Shown: positions 63,919 through 64,000 of the stretch, piece by piece
Layout: the number at the start of each line of letters is the position of its first letter
How positions within the stretch are numbered: the stretch's first letter is position 1
Assembly (NCBI GenBank): GCA_019671135.1
Contig: JAHRHY010000010.1
Location: 682,001 to 746,000 of the forward strand
From: Linnemannia hyalina
Lineage: Eukaryota > Mortierellomycota > Mortierellomycetes > Mortierellales > Mortierellaceae
Length of the DNA: 64,000 bases
Direction of reading: 5' to 3'
Notes under the pieces: generated by a model
Told to the model about the DNA's origin: nothing
The model's input: the letters and a program-made list of their open reading frames with translations, nothing else
Databases searched by the model: none
Program-made: the position numbers and the translations under genes

Positions 63919-64000
63919 CACATTCCCACACCTCATTGCACCTTCCATGCCCCGCACGGCCTCACCAGCTCAGTCTCTTAGTCAAGTCCATAACAATAAC

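Larger units (their letters stand above)
63443..64000. other. 3' flank with CT-rich tract, minisatellite and no gene
   Basis: Downstream of PI synthase to the window end. It is heavily pyrimidine-rich, with a CT microsatellite and a 15-base minisatellite. The 144-residue plus-strand frame over it is a translation of the repeat (SLTLI units) and was not called. Confidence 0.6.

Noticed and set aside
63547..63981. 144-residue plus-strand frame ending in SLTLI repeats
   Set aside because: It is a translation of the CT tract and 15-base minisatellite, with no domain.

Overview
The window is nuclear DNA of a filamentous fungus. The genes are rich in short spliceosomal introns, mostly about 50-250 bases with GT..AG ends and CTNAC-like branch sites. 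Protein genes are separated by long intergenic stretches full of homopolymer runs and microsatellites. An early-diverging fungus, most likely Mortierellomycotina (Mortierella/Linnemannia type), is my best guess. It rests on high intron density, a WNK kinase, a presequence-bearing malic enzyme and polyQ-rich regulators. No rRNA, tRNA, CRISPR array or intact transposon was recognised by eye. All gene models below were built by joining exons in frame across splice sites; each final model closes in frame with a stop codon.

Layout. 1.1-2.5 kb: alpha/beta hydrolase (+). 2.6-4.1 kb: unknown membrane-associated protein with a Pro/Ala/Thr-rich middle (-). 4.9-8.0 kb: complete nine-exon WNK kinase (-). 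10.2-12.9 kb: PP2A scaffold subunit (+), with one GC-AG intron. 13.6-15.8 kb: single-pass surface protein with a Lys-Pro repeat stalk (-). 21.3-24.1 kb: malic enzyme with a probable mitochondrial presequence (+). 25.0-26.8 kb: Stm1/SERBP1-type ribosome-binding RGG protein (+). 33.2-37.6 kb: 1353-residue polyQ regulator-like protein with a domain resembling the core-binding domain of tyrosine recombinases (+). 42.1-43.7 kb: Ran1/Vhs1-like kinase (-). 51.9-54.7 kb: bifunctional tryptophan synthase (-). 55.0-55.4 kb: small orphan ORF (-). 56.0-61.4 kb: 13-exon TRAPPC11/foie gras protein (-). 61.8-63.4 kb: phosphatidylinositol synthase (+), divergent from TRAPPC11. 63.7-63.9 kb: CT-rich tract and a 15-base minisatellite.

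The genes are not an operon or cluster. They are mostly housekeeping and signalling genes: phosphatase/kinase signalling, NADPH and lipid supply, tryptophan synthesis, ribosome preservation and Golgi traffic. The only hint of shared regulation is the 328-base head-to-head interval between TRAPPC11 and PI synthase. Long gene-free intervals (about 5.5, 6.4, 4.5 and 8.1 kb) hold no coding region I can support. One of them holds a MITE-like inverted repeat near 40.2-40.45 kb.

The best leads are the fungal WNK kinase with substitutions near the chloride-sensing and activation-loop positions, the recombinase-like domain in a polyQ protein, and the cationic Lys-Pro surface protein. I found no convincing multi-gene undescribed system.
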